DNA of 32,549 nucleotides from Acidobacteriota bacterium (GTDB lineage Bacteria > Actinomycetota > AC-67). The position numbers and the translations under genes are program-made. Of this stretch, positions 30,203 through 32,549 are shown piece by piece (position 1 is the first letter of the stretch; the number at the start of each line of letters is the position of its first letter). The DNA is taken from contig JACQXY010000059.1 in assembly GCA_016208485.1 (NCBI GenBank), positions 1 through 32,549 of the forward strand, given 5' to 3'. The notes under the pieces were generated by a model that did no database searches, was not told the DNA's origin, and worked only from the letters and a program-made list of their open reading frames with translations.

Positions 30203-30688
30203 GTGCGAGTGTGCTCGAGGTCGTTTGCGGCCGCGGCGTGTTCCCTTATCCTGGCCGCCTCGTGTGGGGGCGCGCCGCCGCCTGAAGATGCCTCGCCCCG
30301 GCGGCACTGGACCGTGCGCCTCGAGCAGGGCGCGCGCGCGCTCGAACTCGACGTCGAGGTCGCCTCGACCCCCGAGACTCGCGCGACGGGGCTCATGGGT
30401 CGGACCCGGCTCGGTCCGCGCGCGGGCATGCTCTTCCTCTTTCCCGGCCCCCCCGCGCGCCGGAGCTTCTGGATGAAGGACACCCTGATCCCCCTCGACA
30501 TCGCTTTCGCGCGCGACGGCACGGTGACCGAGGTCCGCTCGATGACTCCCTGCCGCTCGGACCCGTGTGCGATCACGACCTCGTCCGAGCCCGCCGATTC
30601 GGCCCTCGAGACCGCCCGAGGCGTCCTGTCCGGGATCGAGCCCGGCGCCCGACTGATCGCGCTCGGCACGCCCCCGGAGCCGCGCTAG
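30203..30688 (+). CDS. DUF192-family exported (lipo)protein
   Basis: A 161-residue protein. The N-terminus (AAAACSLILAASC) is a short hydrophobic signal ending at Cys21 in a lipobox-like context (LAAS-C, not the strict LxGC form), so it may be a lipoprotein. Residues 35-155 are a DUF192 domain with ATGLMGRTRLGPRAGMLFLF and the signature RSFWMKDTLIPLDIAFARDG. Two Cys (PCRSDPC) follow. DUF192 proteins are widespread, often exported and of unknown function. The GTG at 30203 is preferred for its -10 box; a second GTG lies two codons on. It precedes dnaK but has its own promoter. Confidence 0.85.
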   Translation: MRVCSRSFAAAACSLILAASCGGAPPPEDASPRRHWTVRLEQGARALELDVEVASTPETRATGLMGRTRLGPRAGMLFLFPGPPARRSFWMKDTLIPLDIAFARDGTVTEVRSMTPCRSDPCAITTSSEPADSALETARGVLSGIEPGARLIALGTPPEPR

Positions 30689-30730
30689 TCGCCGGAGGTG
30701 TGTCCGCTTTTGGGAACCGTCCAGCTCAAT

Positions 30731-30751
30731 CTTGACAAGCTGAGACTCAAG
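30731..30751. promoter_or_regulatory. HAIR operator (HspR-binding inverted repeat) for dnaK
   Basis: CTTGACA-N7-ACTCAAG matches the HAIR consensus CTTGAGT-N7-ACTCAAG, with an exact right half, exact spacing and two mismatches on the left. HspR is the MerR-family repressor of the actinobacterial dnaK operon and works with DnaK as co-repressor. The site overlaps the -35 box, as expected for direct repression. hspR itself would lie outside this window. Confidence 0.8.
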
Positions 30752-30761
30752 AATCTATAGT
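30732..30761 (+). promoter_or_regulatory. dnaK promoter
   Basis: A perfect TTGACA (30732-30737) and TATAGT (30756-30761) are 18 bases apart. The start site would be near 30768, giving a leader of about 39 bases to the ATG at 30807. The -35 lies inside the HAIR operator. Confidence 0.8.
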
Positions 30762-30806
30762 GACCAACACATAGAGCCAAGAAGCGCGAAAGAGGGGAGA
30801 CGTCAC

Positions 30807-32549
<1,743 letters not shown>

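Overview
The window is strongly GC-rich, densely coded bacterial chromosome. Its markers point to an Actinomycetota genome, perhaps from a deep-branching or uncultured lineage. They are a GlnR-type atypical OmpR regulator, an alpha-type (GlnA2-like) glutamine synthetase, a BldC-type MerR-family regulator, a HAIR (HspR) operator in front of dnaK, GTG/TTG starts, and many promoters whose -10 box lies only 6-7 bases before the start codon (leaderless mRNAs). There is no rRNA and no CRISPR array. I saw no insertion sequence or prophage. No single large novel system is evident. The most unusual parts are several small modules with uncommon architecture.

Layout. 1-4130: a truncated unknown gene, an alpha/beta hydrolase, then a translationally coupled glnR-glnA pair and a Phd/RelE-type toxin-antitoxin pair. 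4130-8440: a thiolase, an SH3-domain membrane protein, tRNA-Lys, a zinc-ribbon membrane protein and a crotonase-family enzyme. 8460-10770: tRNA-Glu followed by two toxin-antitoxin pairs, one HTH/AbiEii-like and one VapBC. 10800-13210: a two-gene 2-oxoacid:ferredoxin oxidoreductase with an unusual beta-gamma fusion. 13265-13500: a frameshifted remnant of a BNR/sialidase-like gene. 13716-15296: a secreted beta-helix protein with four 45-residue repeats. 15395-20890: a membrane EAL phosphodiesterase, then a tightly overlapped histidine kinase-ABC ATPase-ABC permease operon with no response regulator. 21004-23700: an aldehyde dehydrogenase, an HNH nuclease, tRNA-Asp and tRNA-Phe. 23844-25136: an orphan histidine kinase convergent with bldC, which has a long structured leader. 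25513-28749: a membrane Fe-S (HdrD/GlpC-like) oxidoreductase, peptide deformylase and a double-ACT protein. 28909-32549: a secreted multidomain protein, a DUF192 protein and the 5' part of dnaK behind a HAIR operator.

Functional themes. The glnR-glnA coupling links nitrogen sensing to ammonium assimilation. Thiolase, crotonase, aldehyde dehydrogenase, the ferredoxin-linked 2-oxoacid oxidoreductase and the membrane Fe-S protein fit an organism oxidising fatty or organic acids with low-potential electron carriers. Two kinases without regulators and one atypical regulator without a kinase suggest scattered two-component wiring. All functional calls rest on motif recognition by eye. No database search was run.
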